Shown here: positions 43,574 through 56,992 of the stretch, one piece after another
How positions within the stretch are numbered: position 1 is the first letter of the stretch
Layout: every line of letters begins with the position of its first letter
DNA from: Megalonaias nervosa
Lineage: Eukaryota; Mollusca; Bivalvia; Unionida; Unionidae
Direction: 5' to 3'
NCBI GenBank assembly: GCA_016617855.1
Contig: JAECUM010012884.1
Coordinates: 1 to 64,000 of the forward strand
DNA length: 64,000 nucleotides
Program-made: the position numbers and the translations under genes
The notes under the pieces: generated by a model
The model's database searches: none
Told to the model about the DNA's origin: nothing
The model's input: only the letters and a program-made list of their open reading frames with translations

Positions 43574-43634
43574 AATAATAATAATAATAATAATGATAAT
43601 AATAATAATAATAACAACAACAACAACAACAACG
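43574..43634. repeat. (AAT)n(AAC)n microsatellite
   Basis: A triplet array that provides the polypyrimidine side of the exon 2 acceptor on the minus strand. Confidence 0.9.
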
Positions 43635-44992
43635 ACTACAAAGACTACAATTTTAATATTCTCTATACTGAAATAAAATGTGTCATAGTGTTGATACCAG
43701 CATTAAGCCAGAAACTACGATCCCAGATTTGATAAAATGTAAATATATTTACAAAGAATTTAAACTTAAGAACTCATTCTCAATTTAAGCTGAGACTCGT
43801 TATCTACAGAGGAATAAATCTGAATGAAAATTAATGCAAAAATGTTTTCAGTATAGATATAACCGATAATATAGTAATGCATTTATCGACTTTTGTTCGA
43901 TTTCATATATTTTATTCGATTTCATATATTTTATTTGATTTAATGAGGCGGGGATGTAGAATAGGCTACATGTGCCGTTCCACATTTCGCAAGAGGCGAC
44001 AAATGAAATGAAAACAGGACGAGCAGTGGTGACTGGTGACCGAAGGGGTGTGAGCTTGAATCCGACAATTCGATCAAGCCAGGTCTGCTACTAATGCGTG
44101 TCTTTTGGCAATGCATTTCATTCCAACTGCCTCGACAAGAAATAACGTACTGGAGTTGCTGTGCCTTAACATCCACCCACACCCCAAAGAAGAAATGGAT
44201 CAATAAATTGCGGTCAACGGAAATTGAGCGATTATACACCGTAGACTTTTCACTCAATTAGCGAATTTGTAGTGGACCTGTGTATGTTTTAGAATTTATC
44301 ATTATTTGCTTTTTTAAAGAAAATACATTTTATTGATTTATCTTCTCTAGTTCTTCTTATAAATGAGTACGTAAAGAAGAAAAAGGGAAACTGAAAGCTT
44401 TCCCATAGCTGTCCAAAGTTTTACTATGGATGCAGCGAAGTTTACAATCTTATTTCTGTGTTTAATTTTGTGGGTGGATTGTTTCTTTGAAGATTGTCTC
44501 CAAAGTAGTTTTCAAGCATTTTGGTGGGTCACTCTAGTTAGGATGCGTGAATATGGATGCGGTCTGTTGTCATGACTTACCCATTTAAAAGTTTGAATGG
44601 TGATACACTTTTTCAAACAGAATATCTATCCTTGCTTTTCGTAGGAAAGATTCTATCCGTCCGTACAAATGAACATTAATTCCTTCGCCTTAGGAGACCA
44701 CTACATTATCATTTCGAACATGTTTGGTATATGGCCTTTAGTGTGGACTATGATCCGATGACCATAACCCAACAAGGTTTTGTGTACGTAGGACCAACTC
44801 CCCGTTAATTTCATTTATGTTTTCATGAATAAAATCGATACACAATTCATAGGGTTTTACACCTCCATAATATCCCTCCACTCCACATCATTTAATAATG
44901 CAATAAAACAAACTAAAATATCAACGACCACGCTATCGTGTGATAAATTTCATTAGGCTTCAAATTATAGTATCAATATGAACTGAACTAAC
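43635..44992. other. Intron 1 of the NWD-type gene
   Basis: No exon supported. A 44.0-44.2 kb stretch (GAGGCGACAAATGAAATG..., CTTGAATCCGACAATTCG) has a degenerate B-box-like motif and could be an old SINE, but I have no second copy to compare. Confidence 0.4.
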
Positions 44993-45612
44993 CTCTTCTC
45001 TTCGTCTTTTTTCTTGTTCGGCAAAGCTTCACTATCAGAACTGTCATAACTTTCCTCCGACTCCTCAACTTTATTGTTAGTTTTGTTTGTGTCAGCGGGT
45101 GGAAAGGAGTTGTCATCTCTTTTGTGTACATCGCCATGCTGATCCACTATGAATGTCAAACTTCCCTTAGCTCTGTCATTATCATTATCCATCTCTTTTT
45201 CAATAGTATCTGGTTCGCTGTGTCTGCCATATTCGTTGAACAGTTTTTCAGAATCCACGCCATTGCCTTGAACCTCTTGTGAATTCAATTCATCAAATTT
45301 CGATACGGATGTAATTTCTGTTTTTCTTCCTGTATCTATTTTTCTTCCTTTTGAGTTCCTTTCTTCATGCCTTTCATTATTTTCATTTGATGCACGATCA
45401 ATGGACCGAGCCACGGTGCTGTTAGCGTCATCTCGTGTTGTTCCGCCTGTATGTTCGTTACTTTCCGTCTGGATCTTTGCAGCTGGCGCTTCTTTATTTG
45501 TTTCGTTTGTGTCGGAACCTCTTAGTTTAAAGGTCACAGGGGTTTGATTTGTAAAAGTGTCACTCCTATCTGGGGAGATTATAACTGTACCTTTGCTTGT
45601 ACATAGTCCCAT
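44993..45612 (-). CDS. NWD-type gene exon 1: N-myristoylation motif and disordered acidic leader
   Basis: The exon encodes about 206 residues and ends in phase 2 at donor GTTAGT. I chose the ATG at 45612 rather than the in-frame ATG at 45627. It starts MGLCTSKG, which fits the N-myristoyltransferase rule (Gly2, Ser6) with a Cys4 that could be palmitoylated. The rest is rich in Asp, Glu, Asn, Lys, Ser and Thr with no fold recognised, so it is probably disordered. Membrane anchoring is inferred from the motif only. Confidence 0.75.
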
Positions 45613-46564
45613 TGCACTGGCTTTCAAACAGACTTACTTCATGCCTTGAACAAATGTGGTGTCACTTTCTTACACATTATCTTCACAAACTAATCATCCG
45701 TTCTAATCCACTATAATACAGAGTTAGTCCAAATATACTCGGAGAAAATTGCGATATAGTCTCGTTGTAAAATACGTAGAAAAATCAGGGTGTTGTAAGC
45801 AGTTATTGCCACGTTAATAATCAGCTACTTCTCTCTTTGTTTTGTTTCAAGGTCTTGCTATAGCAGTCACATACGAAAACAAAAGGTAGTCAGTCCATCG
45901 TTAGTGACTGAGGTATGTACCGCTAATAGCCACACGTTCGAAATATTTGACGTCGGATACAACAAATAAAGATGTAACTTGATTATCCCTTCAACGCACA
46001 CATTTAAAATAAGAAAATTGCAGTACGTACGCCGCCATAGGCAATATAGTGCACAGACGAGTGTTAGACAAATCTCTGGTTCGCTTAAAATACAAACGCT
46101 AGAAATGAATACGGCTGCATTGATCTCAATAAACGTATATTGAACAAATCAATAATACTGTAACTCTTCTTCGTAGAAATGTCATTAAACATGTTCTAAC
46201 AAATACTTCCATATGAATGCCTGTTTTGTAAAAGCAAACTGTCTGAGCGTAAATACGAATGTTTTGAATAGACGTACTTGTGTAAGTCAAAAGACGACCT
46301 TGTGCATTGATAATTGCGAAGACTCTTAAACCAAAGGGCATTTGCGTTTTTGTACATCTGTGTATTTGTTATCTATTGGTGTGAGTGGCCCACTTAGATC
46401 ACGTACTTTGCTGGAGGAAGTAAATGGCGTTCAGAATAATCGATTGTAAATAAGGGTAGATTGTGTGTCGCTAACAATAATACTTGAAAATTGTCACAGG
46501 TTATTATCATAAATGTATTTGTATGATATTTTTTTTATAAGTCTGTACATCAGTTCCTTTCAAG

Positions 46565-46567
<3 letters not shown>

Positions 46568-46660
<93 letters not shown>
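46568..46660. repeat. (TA)n microsatellite, about 93 bp
   Basis: Uninterrupted TA array upstream of the NWD-type gene. Apparent poly-(IY) frames on both strands are artefacts. Confidence 0.95.
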
Positions 46661-46661
<1 letters not shown>

Positions 46662-47099
46662 TGGCTGTATGTATTTTTGTCAGTATGTCTCTGTTTATCT
46701 GTATGTATGTTAAATACCAGTATACATATAACTTAGTGACTGCATGCACGTTGTCCGTCTGTACGTATGTTGTTTATTGATATGCATGTAACTGTGTGTC
46801 TGTATACATGTTATCTGTATGCATCAATGTAACTGAGTGTAAATTGTATGTCTGTCTGTTTCCATGTAATTATTATGTTGTTTGTTGGCATGCATGTAAC
46901 TATGTGTTTGTATGTATATAACTGACAGAGCTAAGACGACTTTTTAAAGAGAGATCTTTACTGCAAAGATGCATTTGTATACAGCTCGTTTTGAGATTTC
47001 AGCTAAGATAACATATTGAAGCCAAGCGGATGCTACAAAAAGTGTGGCGTTCCGGAACGGCTGATCGCAGAGATAAAAGGAAAGACAGATAGTCCTTAT

Positions 47100-47198
47100 C
47101 AGTAGCGTATGTAAAGGGGGTGGGGTGGGGTGCGGACGGGACGCCAAAACCACGGACACTAGAGGTCCTGGGGCGCTAAAACTTTTAGTACGCCACTG
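47100..47198. mobile_element. hAT-type MITE, 99 bp
   Basis: Starts CAGTAGCGTA and ends TACGCCACTG. Flanks GTCCTTAT and GTCCCTAC match at 6 of 8. G-rich interior, no coding. Confidence 0.7.
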
Positions 47199-47857
47199 GT
47201 CCCTACGTATCAGCCACTCGTGTATAAATTGCCCGTTACAGTATGTCTTGATACATATAGTCATTTATTTATCTGTACGCATTATTCATTCCTCACGAAA
47301 GAGCTAATTACTACAAGCTCCGTGTTTGATATTTAAGAAAGTTTGCTTGTAAATAGATACCTAGACTTGGACGTACACACAGATGAAAGCATCCAAACAA
47401 AATAAACATATCTTCGCCGGGTAATATAGAAATGTGCTTTCAACTAATGTATATTTGAATCACGAAGAGACTATCCAATAGTTTCATAAGTATTATGTAG
47501 AAGCATAGCTTCATTGGTCGCGATATAACAGCGTTAAACATGCATAGTATATAGTGTCCGAGATAATGAGGATGTCATGGACACAACTCAAAATATAAAG
47601 GTCGTTCAAGCGTGAAAATTAGATTACTGTGACCTGTTTTTATTATGGTTGTGACAACCATCCGGAACATGCATCTGCATATATTTCATTCATAATCAAA
47701 GTTATCCAACATCTTGAATTAGTCTATTTACAGAGTTTGATCAAAATCGTTTAGATAATGCACTCACTAGAAGGGTAAATAAAAATCGGGCAATTTGATG
47801 CTATATGAACTCAGTAGTATGCATAGGTCTAGTTTATGATTCATCCCATTTTTTCTG

Positions 47858-48044
47858 TTTGCGTAGGTTCGAGTCTCGGGCTCGGTCAATGTGGGTATGT
47901 GAGAAAGTTTGCCGGTAGCTTCTCGTGGGTCGGTGGTTCTTTCCGGGGTTTTCCCGGGTTCTTCCTCTACCATTAATACTGGTCGCCATGTATAGCCTAT
48001 TATGTGCTGAAAAAATGGCGTTAAACCCTATAACAACAACAACA
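47858..48044 (+). mobile_element. tRNA-derived SINE, different family
   Basis: A B-box-like GGTTCGAGTCTCGG (about 47866) starts the copy. A GC-rich body with GGGGTTTTCCCGGG follows, then a tail AATGGCGTTAAACCC with (AAC)n. The GCGTTAAAC tail is shared by SINEs of molluscs. The 5' arm is missing. Confidence 0.6.
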
Positions 48045-49614
48045 TCCCATTTCTTGATAATATTAACCTATTTACCATGTTTCATCAAAATCGCGTCAGA
48101 AATACCGTCTTTGGATTGTAAGCTTTGCCAATCTGATCACCACATTAGTGTGCAGTCTCACTCATTATAAAATCAACTGATATCTTGGCAAAATGTAAGC
48201 CCACATACCAAGTTTGAACCAAGTCGGATCAGAAACGATGTTGCTAGGGTGTTGACTATCTGAATCAATCAGATGGAAGATTACCTCTAATATTCACGAT
48301 TGCTCCTCCATGATCATGATAACATGACTCGGTAGCCAGTAGTATCACATTTTAGGAGCAAATCATGTTTATGTAAGATCTGAGGCATTAACGGTTTGTA
48401 AGTGTAAGGCTTTCGTAGTTTTCAACGTGGAAAATGAATTTGAAAAGATATTTGTTTTATGCTTCAATGTAGTTCAAAGATTTTAGTACGAATAGCTGTA
48501 TTTTCTGCTGGAAAAAAGCAGGCTTTATCGGGTAATCGGGCACAGAAAATCAGTCTGCAATAAATATATACTTGAAACTATATCACTCAAACCTAATAAT
48601 TATGTCAGAGTGAGTGGTTTATGGTTTGGAGAATTACTCACGTCGAGACGAATCCTTATACCAATTTTCATGTATTTTGGGTACAATAAAAAGATAGCTG
48701 CAAATATAAACGACACTCAAGCATGCTAACTGGGTCACAGTGACCTAGTTTTAGTAAGGTTGAGTTACTCTGAGATGCATCTATAGTCTAAATTTTATGA
48801 ATAGGTGAAACTGGGTCCAAGATCCTGTTGGTCTAATGGATAAACAGCGAAAAAGAAGTCACTAAATTAAAATTAGGTCTCTAGTTTTGGAATGACAGAG
48901 TCCTTAAGATGCATCAAGACATGAATTTTCATTATTCTAGATGAAAGTGGGTTCATGATAAATAGTCCTAATGAAAAAATAATATCAAGAAAACAACACA
49001 TGAATTAACAAATATTCAAACAAATATAAAAACGCACCGCTATATTTATTACCGAGGAAATAATGAAAGGGAACTCAAAGAAAAAAAATGTTCAGAGGCA
49101 AACAGGGAATCAAGTGAATTCATTACTGCACAAAATGTGCATAATTTAAAGCAGTAACTCTGTGATGATGTTTATATTTAGTCAGGTATAATCAGGTTAA
49201 AATGTAGTTTTTTGTTAAATTTATTACCCAGTATATGAACATGTAATAATTATTTTCCATTACTGGTTTTAAACTTTAAATACTATCCAGATGATTGGGA
49301 AAATTTGAACTACCCCAATATTTAAAAATCTTACACAAGTTCCATCAAATGTCAGAATGCCCATGTAAAATGTGTGACTCCCATCAAAGCTTTTCATCAT
49401 ACTATTTCTTCAAAATTTATACTTACGCAGATAAATTGGATAGCATGCCATAATTCAACTAATGGAAATAAATGTATTTGCATATGTATCAAAATGCTGA
49501 GAACATAATTACATTTCACACTGAAGTCTTTACCGCAAAGACAACTGATAAATTACAATCTTTACAAAATTAACAACAATATCTCGACAAATCGTCGTAC
49601 TATAAAATGTATTA
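48045..49614. other. Intergenic, no gene seen
   Basis: AT-rich DNA without supported exons. Phrases such as CCAAGTTTGAACCAAGTCGGATCAGAAA resemble the 3' parts of invertebrate LINE/SINE copies, but I cannot delimit an element. Confidence 0.4.
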
Positions 49615-50115
49615 TTGGACTCCTAGTTTATAATTTGGATGTTCCGTGCGGAAAACAATGTATTACATGACGTCTAGTAGAGAATTTGACTGTTCCACGT
49701 GGGAAACAATGTATTACATTTTTGCTAGCATAAAATTTGGATGTTCTATTTGAAATACAATGAAGTACATGTTCTCCTAGTAGAGAATTTGAATGTTCCG
49801 TGTGGAAAACAATGTATTGCAGGACTCCTAGTATATAATTTTGGATGTTCTATTTGAGATACAAGAAAGTACAGGACTCCTTAAAATAAGTTTGGATGTT
49901 CTGTGTGAAATACAATGAAGTAAAGGACTCCTAGTAGAGAATTTGAATGTTCTGTGTGGAAAACAATGTATTGCAAGACTCCTAGTATATAATTTTGGAT
50001 GTTCTATTTGAAATACTAGAAAGTACAGGACTCCTTAACATAAGTTTGGATGTTCTGTGTGAAATACAATGAAGTAAAGGACTCCTAGTAAAGAATTTGA
50101 ATGTTCCGTGTGGAA
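49615..50115. repeat. Diverged minisatellite with higher-order structure
   Basis: Units near 52 bp (GGACTCCTAGTATATAATTTTGGATG type) alternate in three variants. The triplet of variants (about 155 bp) recurs, giving a higher-order repeat from about 49777. Confidence 0.85.
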
Positions 50116-51713
50116 AATGGAAAACAAAAGTCACAGGTTTTGAGTAACCCTGGAGTGACAGGTTAGTATGACCACCATTACAAGCATAGTTCATGCACGA
50201 GTAATTACCTTGATTAGCTACTACAACCAAGGCCTCTCATGAAATACATAGTCCTTTCTTCTAATACCTACTCATGTGTTACAACAAATTAAAACACAAA
50301 CTCCTATTTTTCGTCTACTGACTTTAAAGTTTTAATTACGCAAGAACTTAAAGAAAAACAATCTATTTGTGACAACGATTTTATTAATGTAAAATGTGTT
50401 TTAAAACATCAGTATTTACAGAAGTTTTACATGTCAGCACTTTTGTAAGAGATAACTTCTCAGTATCTTTTCTGCAACTGATAACTTTCCATATGAAAAA
50501 GCTGTCTCCATATCTGTAGACTCTTCACCAGTGAAAGCATTAATCATCTGTACCTGTGACATTCTCAAGTCCATGCTGGTTATGTGACTTGATGACAAAT
50601 GACTGAATATGAGCCTTGATTGTTCTTAGAAACATTTGCATTAATTCTGAATATAACTTAATTTCATAAGAAAATGAACACATCTTAGCATTATTGTATA
50701 GTTACCTAGCCAGAGAGAAAAATGATACTAGAAGATGACTGGTTTTTGCCATGTAAAAAGTTTCACCCTAGAACTAATATCTTGCAAACATACATTTTTA
50801 TTTACTATGTTTACATTACATATTAATCCATCAACGGAATGCAGTGTAAGTAAAGAGCTGCATCTGCTCCAAGACATCAGCACTACGGTGACTAGTGGTA
50901 CAGGATAAAAACTGGTTACCAGAGGAGGCAGAACAAATCTGACAGCCTTATAAGGAGGCTGCAATATACTTCAACATTGTTCCTTAATGCAACAAAAATG
51001 GAACATAGGCTGGCAACAAATATGTAACATAATGGTTCAAGGTAGTACAGTACATGTACAGAGTGCAATAAAATTATGTGGTTGCAAGTTAAATGTCAAA
51101 GCTTTATGTGAACTAATGTAATGTAGGTTCAAGTGACCCTTTTTGTTTTAAGGGCGCTGTACTAATGGAGATGTATATGATCATTTACTTTTATGATTCT
51201 AGGATGAACAATGCTTGGAAAATAAACTTACAACAAAGTCAATGAAGCATGACACATGGGTCACAGTAACCTACTTTCATGATTCCTGATATAACAGTAT
51301 CTATACAGAGTGCAAAATTACCTTTGTGACCATGAGCTAAATGCAAAAACTTAACCACAAATGTACAGATAAACAGGCTAGTCTTTATGAACCAGTCTAT
51401 CATGCGAGTCCAATGGATAAATGCTAACCAAGAGTCTGGTCAAGATCTGAAGACCCAATTGTTACCAACTGATGTCACTCATTTAATTTTTTTCTTTCTT
51501 TTCATCCTCTGTCAAAAAGAAACAACAATCTATACCATAAATCTCCAGTAGTACCAATTTTACATAAGTGATTAGTGTAATTATATTTACAATACTCTTT
51601 ACAGGTGGTAGAATACTCTGGTGAAAAAGTGGCAGGTTCATGTACTCGGTGTCTTAGCATCATAGTCTGATGAGAGGTAAAAGATTTTTGTGCAGAAGCA
51701 ACTAATTGTAATA

Positions 51714-51767
<54 letters not shown>

Positions 51768-52180
51768 ATGTGGCCAGTCGAAAATGTAAACAAAATTATA
51801 AAAATGGTACAGTTATGTCATCCAAATTTTGATTATGAATGCTGACTAACTTCCCAACCTTCCAACAACTTGACCCGTTTTCTGGTAAGCCTCATTTTGA
51901 AACCTACAATCCTAGACCTTTAGAAGATTCTTGCCTAGCTGAGATTTTATGGAGCCATATGACATTCTGGTTGAAGGAGACCGTGTACATGCATGTATAA
52001 AGTTAGCTACATTACCCTGCAGGTAGGTACTATGAAACCTACTCCAAACAGCCCCATAACCTAGGCAGAAAGACTGGCTGATATGCTGTGAAGTTGTATA
52101 TATGTATGTGCACTTTTATATATGAACCATTATGCTGATGTCAGCATAACAAAATGGCTATTATGTGGGGGTGGGCTTGT
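50116..52180. other. Intergenic, no gene seen
   Basis: No exon or RNA gene found. An (AT)n run lies at 51718-51762. Confidence 0.5.
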
Positions 52181-52381
52181 ACCATATATACTTGTTTATA
52201 AGTTGAACTGCATAGACCAAGATCTGCCATCACATATGCACTGGCAGATCTGGGTCTATGCAGTTTGTTAGGAGTAATCAACAGAACAAGCAACACAGAT
52301 CTTGATCTTATGGCACATTATGAGAGAGCAGATCAATGTCTATATTATTTGCAGTTGGACTTATAACTGAATATACATGGT
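52181..52381. mobile_element. Palindromic MITE, family P copy 1
   Basis: About 200 bp starting ACCATATATACTTG and ending as its reverse complement (TATACATGGT), with inner inverted TTATAAGT/ACTTATAA and GCAGATCTGGGTCTATGCAG blocks. At least six related copies lie between 52 and 61 kb. No coding. Confidence 0.8.
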
Positions 52382-52780
52382 AACTATACAAGTTTCTTTG
52401 TCTTTTTGATGGAATTAAATGAGTGAAAAATGACTGAAGTACGTCATGATCTCATACTCATTGATATCGTTACTGGTCACTACAATTCACTTGTAAATGA
52501 GAATGCAATGATAGATTTGGATCTGTGTAGTCTGCAGTTGGATGCAATTTGTAAGCGAGTCCATGGGACTCACTGATATTTTACTGGTCACTAAAATTTA
52601 TACTGTAAATAGTTTGGATATTTTATATTAATTTATTGGTAGGCATATGGACTATAATTGAGAAAGTCATCCAAATAATTTTGTTGTGAACAATATTATA
52701 TGAAATGGATAAGGAGAAAGAGAAAAATGTTGGCTTATAAAATAAAATGGGCAATGCAAATTCCCATGCTCAGCATTTTA

Positions 52781-52940
52781 TACAGCTCCTTCCAGGCCAG
52801 TGACCAAGGATTATTACCCATACAGCCCCTTCCTGGCCAGTGACCAAGGGATCATAACCCATACAGCCTCTTCCAGGCCAGTGACCAAGGGATCATATCC
52901 CATACAGCCCCATCCAGGCCAGTGACCATGGAATTATAAC
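52781..52940. repeat. 41-bp tandem repeat, four units
   Basis: Units with CATACAGCCCCTTCCnGGCC and AGTGACCAAGGGATCATAA, period 40-41 bp. Confidence 0.92.
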
Positions 52941-53140
52941 CTTAACTCTGTAAACAAATATGTAGCTTCCTTTGACTGAATATGTATATATACTGGATAG
53001 AATCTGTTAAAAAAGTATATCAATACCTCACCAAATTTGGAATTTTGTGCACAATTTACATCTGATCCATTCCAAAGGACCCAAGGGTAGGGTGCCAAAA
53101 TTTCTATCCCACTCATACATACATACAACATGGATAACTA

Positions 53141-54535
53141 ATGTACCAAGTTTTAGTGATATTTACCCAGCAGGTTAGTGGAAGATACAGATATGTAAAG
53201 ACAGACAGACAGACAGATATACAGAGATATTACAATCTCCCCAACACTTTGGTGTGGGTATAATCGTCATCTTAAATGAGGCTTATATAGGCATTCTGAA
53301 TGACTAAAAGGAACCCAGTGTCTCACCTGCACCCATATGCTGATTAATATAATCACTGTTTCTTTCAAACACATTAAAGCAAAATTTTAACATTGTTGCA
53401 GCTGAAAAAGTGACACTGTATCTCACCATGCATATGTAGGTGAGAACAAAAAAATGTTCATAATATATATATAAATTAAATCCAATGGCACCACTGTATA
53501 TTTTTGTATATATAGTACAGTTCACATGAATTTAAAAAAAAAAAATTCCACCTATCACAGTGGGGTGGTTGATTCCCACTCATCCATTCTCACTCTGCAC
53601 TGAAGCACCCTGGTGTAGGAGTAAATACCTAGTAACCCACCATTATTGTGCACCTCCACTGTGGAAAGAGTAAGGAGACATCAGTGATCGACATTTAAAC
53701 CGTCAATGCATGAAGACCTCCATCACAACGACTGATGTCAGAGTATTTCAAAATTAGATACCAAATGAAGATTCATTATTATGTAGATTATATGTTTAGC
53801 TAATACAAAATCATTTAAAAAGAGTTGTAAATCCATATGTGCACAACTTCCATTTGCCTTTATTGCCAATGTGAAAAATGTATGTGCATTCCTAATTCAG
53901 TTTAAACAATGCAGCCTCCTGACTTCACATAATGATCAGTAGAAATCAGGTATCACACACATTTCTGAGAATTTTATATTTTTGCTTAATTCAAGTTCTT
54001 ATGAATAGAAATATTTAAAGTGCCCTGACTGAATACAGATCATGGTAGCTGACCCGAGCCAAAAGTCTGGCTGCCTCAGCACTAAATAACCTTCACGTAC
54101 TGCTGTACCATACAATATCAAAACAAATGTATGACAAGTCATTTGCAGTTTTTCCTACTCTGCGAAAAAAATATTCTTCTCATCTGACATCCAGGACAGT
54201 TTTATTTGGCTTTTATTCCAAGTTTTATCGAAAATATGTGCAGTCATGTATTTGTATGTTTTTGGCAATTCTGCATGCAGGTCTCTCTCTCTTTCCCTCA
54301 TAAAGGCATCTGATGTTTTGGTAAGCTCCAATTTCATCTGATGTTTAGCTAATAATGAATTGTAAGTTCTTGATATTTTATTCATAATGATGTGAGTGCA
54401 CACAACTACCAGTCTAGCTGCCAATCTTAAATACTTATCTTTTCCTATTCATTGTTATACTTGCATTTTTTCCCCATTGTGATTAATCTGAAATAGTGAA
54501 AATTCTTCATTAACTGTAACTCAGTGTCCTGCAGC
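53141..54535. other. Intergenic, no gene seen
   Basis: A short (AGAC)n run at about 53200 next to ATCTCCCCAACACTTTGGTG looks like the 3' part of a dispersed retroelement. No exons. Confidence 0.4.
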
Positions 54536-54536
54536 A

Positions 54537-54645
54537 ATTTCATCAACTGCTCATAACCAATCATATATCATCGCTTCATAGGCTGTGTATATTTCATCGA
54601 CTGCTCATAACCAATCATATCTCATCGCTTCATAGGCTGTGTATA
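54537..54645. repeat. 53-bp direct duplication
   Basis: Two copies containing ACTGCTCATAACCAATCATA and CATCGCTTCATAGGCTGTGT with two mismatches. Confidence 0.9.
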
Positions 54646-54886
54646 TCTGCAAACTGTGCAGACCTAGATCATATAAAAAATTTGCTGACAGACCAGGGTC
54701 TGTGCAGTTTGTTAGAAGTAATCAGTAGAAAAAACAATGCAGACCCTGATCTGCTAGTGCCTCATGCAATGTCAGTGCCTCATGCAATGCCAGTGCCTCA
54801 TGCAATGCCAGTGCCTCATGCAATGGTAGATCAGAGTTTATGTTGTCTGCAGTTGGACTCAACTTATAAGCATACATATATGATAT
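54646..54886. mobile_element. Palindromic MITE, family P copy 2
   Basis: Same family as 52181. It contains a local expansion of an 18-bp unit (CAGTGCCTCATGCAATGC, four times) near 54760-54820. Confidence 0.7.
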
Positions 54887-54942
54887 TCTCTCTTCAATAA
54901 GTAATTTGTTTCTAAAGTTTATTTTTTAAAATATCCATGCAA

Positions 54943-55162
54943 ATATATATACTCGCTTACAAGTCAAGTCCCACTGCAAACAACACAGACCCTAATCTGT
55001 CATCACATAATGCGCTAGAAGATCAGGATCTACGTTACTTGTTCGATAAATTACTCCTAACAAACTATGCAGAACCAGATCTGTCAGTTCATTATACATG
55101 AAGGCAGATCTGGGTCCATGCAATTTTGCACTTGGACTCGACTTATAAGTGAGTATTGATAA
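54943..55162. mobile_element. Palindromic MITE, family P copy 3
   Basis: Ends ATATATACTCGCTTACAAGTCAAG and CTCGACTTATAAGTGAGTAT are reverse complements. The inner blocks match the family in reverse order. Confidence 0.8.
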
Positions 55163-55540
55163 TATAATTACAACTAACAATATCTTTACTAACAATGTGA
55201 CTTTATTGTGCTGATGTGTCTGCTTCAGACAGATGGCTTGTGAAGAGAAGCATGTTTTACTAAAAAACTGATCACATATTGTTTAAAGACAGCAACTGTA
55301 ATATGTGGCATTTTATATATAATGCTTGGAGACAACAGCTATACACATGATGAAAAAATGAGTATAGATTTATTCAGCTCTTGTGAGTACAGTCCTGCAT
55401 TGCTGCACATCTCTCTCTCTCTCAAAAAAAAAAGTTTTCATTGCTTCAGTATGATATTTTCATTTGAAGTTTTATGATAATGAAATTGCTTGCTTTTAAT
55501 GTTCTACATCTGTGATGTTGAAACTGCATGCATTATCTTG

Positions 55541-55544
<4 letters not shown>

Positions 55545-55586
<42 letters not shown>
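55545..55586. repeat. (TC)n microsatellite
   Basis: About 21 TC units. Confidence 0.95.
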
Positions 55587-55588
<2 letters not shown>

Positions 55589-56990
55589 ATCATTAACACA
55601 TTCATTACCAAGGTAAGTATTACACAATTAACTAAACTTTCCTGGGACTTATCATTCAATACATTTAAGTTTTCATATGACCAGCAAGCCTGGATTCTCC
55701 CAACTTTTGTTTCAACAGATCTTAAATATCTTTCTATGCACAAAAATGCATCCCATTTTAACAATCAAAAGTTGCATTTAAAAAATCTTAATTTCTTCAT
55801 GATAAAGAAATTGCCCATCGAACTCACAATCTTAAAAATACAACATTATTCCTTAATGAATTATCGGTAATTATCATAAGTAATTATACTTATTATTATA
55901 AGTATAAGCAACTGATACAGCATCTCTTTTAAAATCTGATAATATGTAATGTAAGGGGAAACAATTTAGTGATACTCTGTATTTTTTTTGCAAGATTTGT
56001 CCTTGAAAGCATGTGCACTGATCTGCAACTATTGGTCATGACTAGGTGGCAGTTCTGTGAGGATGCAAAGTCTCTCGATCAGTTCTCCACTTTCAAAGTG
56101 GTAACATAAGTGAATTTTCCTTAATCATCCATGTTCTCTCCACCTCTAATGAGATGCATGGAGAAAACTGTACTGAATTTAATTGGTGTTAATATTATAA
56201 AATGCATGCATACAACTTCAAATAAATATTACAATATGTACAACTCTACTTTAGCTGAAACAAATCAAAATATAACATTAAAAAATAAACATGTTTCAAT
56301 ACTGTCCACTGTATACATAACAATTATTCAACTCTGTAGCAGGGAAATCATCCAGTTACACTTGGTCCTCCACCTGAACTTTCTGAGTGACTGCCATTAC
56401 CTGTAAAAGTTAAAAATAAATATTTACATGTACATACAAAAGTATCCTGGTGTTTTTTCTTAGCTGTGTTACTTTCAACTATTGCACAATTGTCAGTAAT
56501 CCCCAAGGTCTACTCCTGGGGTTGGATCCTAGGGGGTATTTTAGGATCAACCAATGTCCAAGTCTACAGACCACCTAAAATCACATTCAAAGCTTTAGTC
56601 TGTCTTGCACAGTGTTAAAGAAGTTGTGCAACTAATGCATGTGTACATACACAGAAAGAAAGTTTCATATAACTTACATTTTGTACAAAAGCCATGGAGA
56701 CAATTCTTGATGGTGTTTACTGAAGGAGAAAAATAGTTGGCAAGCATGAATAAAAGTTATCAAGATTTAAGGATGCACTTTATTAAACTGTGGCTGCAGT
56801 TTGGAGTTGACATCGCACACTACAGAAAATCTGGGGTAAATTGAGTCAAGTAAAACAGTTATAACAAGCGACCCAAGTGGGACTGATACCTCTCAAATAC
56901 TGCATACATGTAACACAATAGTTGATTATTTCACAATGCAGACTTGTATTGTATTGTAACATGACCTATGTAAACTACCTCCCAATTTTT
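55587..56990. other. Intergenic, no gene seen
   Basis: AT-rich; short frames here (for example 55490-55870) are low complexity and lack splice or homology support. Confidence 0.45.
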
Positions 56991-56992
56991 CC

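Larger units (their letters stand above)
1190..45612 (-). other. Whole gene: DUF4062-NACHT-WD40 (NWD-type STAND) protein, 3' end possibly beyond the window
   Basis: I built this gene by hand from 23 candidate exons on the minus strand. Exons 1 to 19 (45612 to 6026) join with compatible splice phases at all 18 junctions and use GT/AG sites. They give about 1,220 residues. The domain order is a myristoylation-type N-terminus, an acidic disordered leader, DUF4062, a NACHT NTPase, a helical region and WD40 blades. In the family such proteins are intracellular signalling or scaffold ATPases, and the architecture is shared with NLR-type innate sensors; the ligand is unknown. The last exon ends at a good donor (1190), so more 3' exons probably lie to the left. 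Introns are full of repeats, and one holds a complete Polinton. The family call is firm; the exact member (NWD1, NWD2 or a lineage-specific paralogue) is not resolved. Confidence 0.85.

Noticed and set aside
46507..46749. Ile/Tyr repeat ORFs on both strands
   Set aside because: Pure (TA)n microsatellite.
55490..55870. 126-codon plus-strand ORF
   Set aside because: Begins in a (TC)n tract and is AT-biased low complexity; no splice or family evidence.
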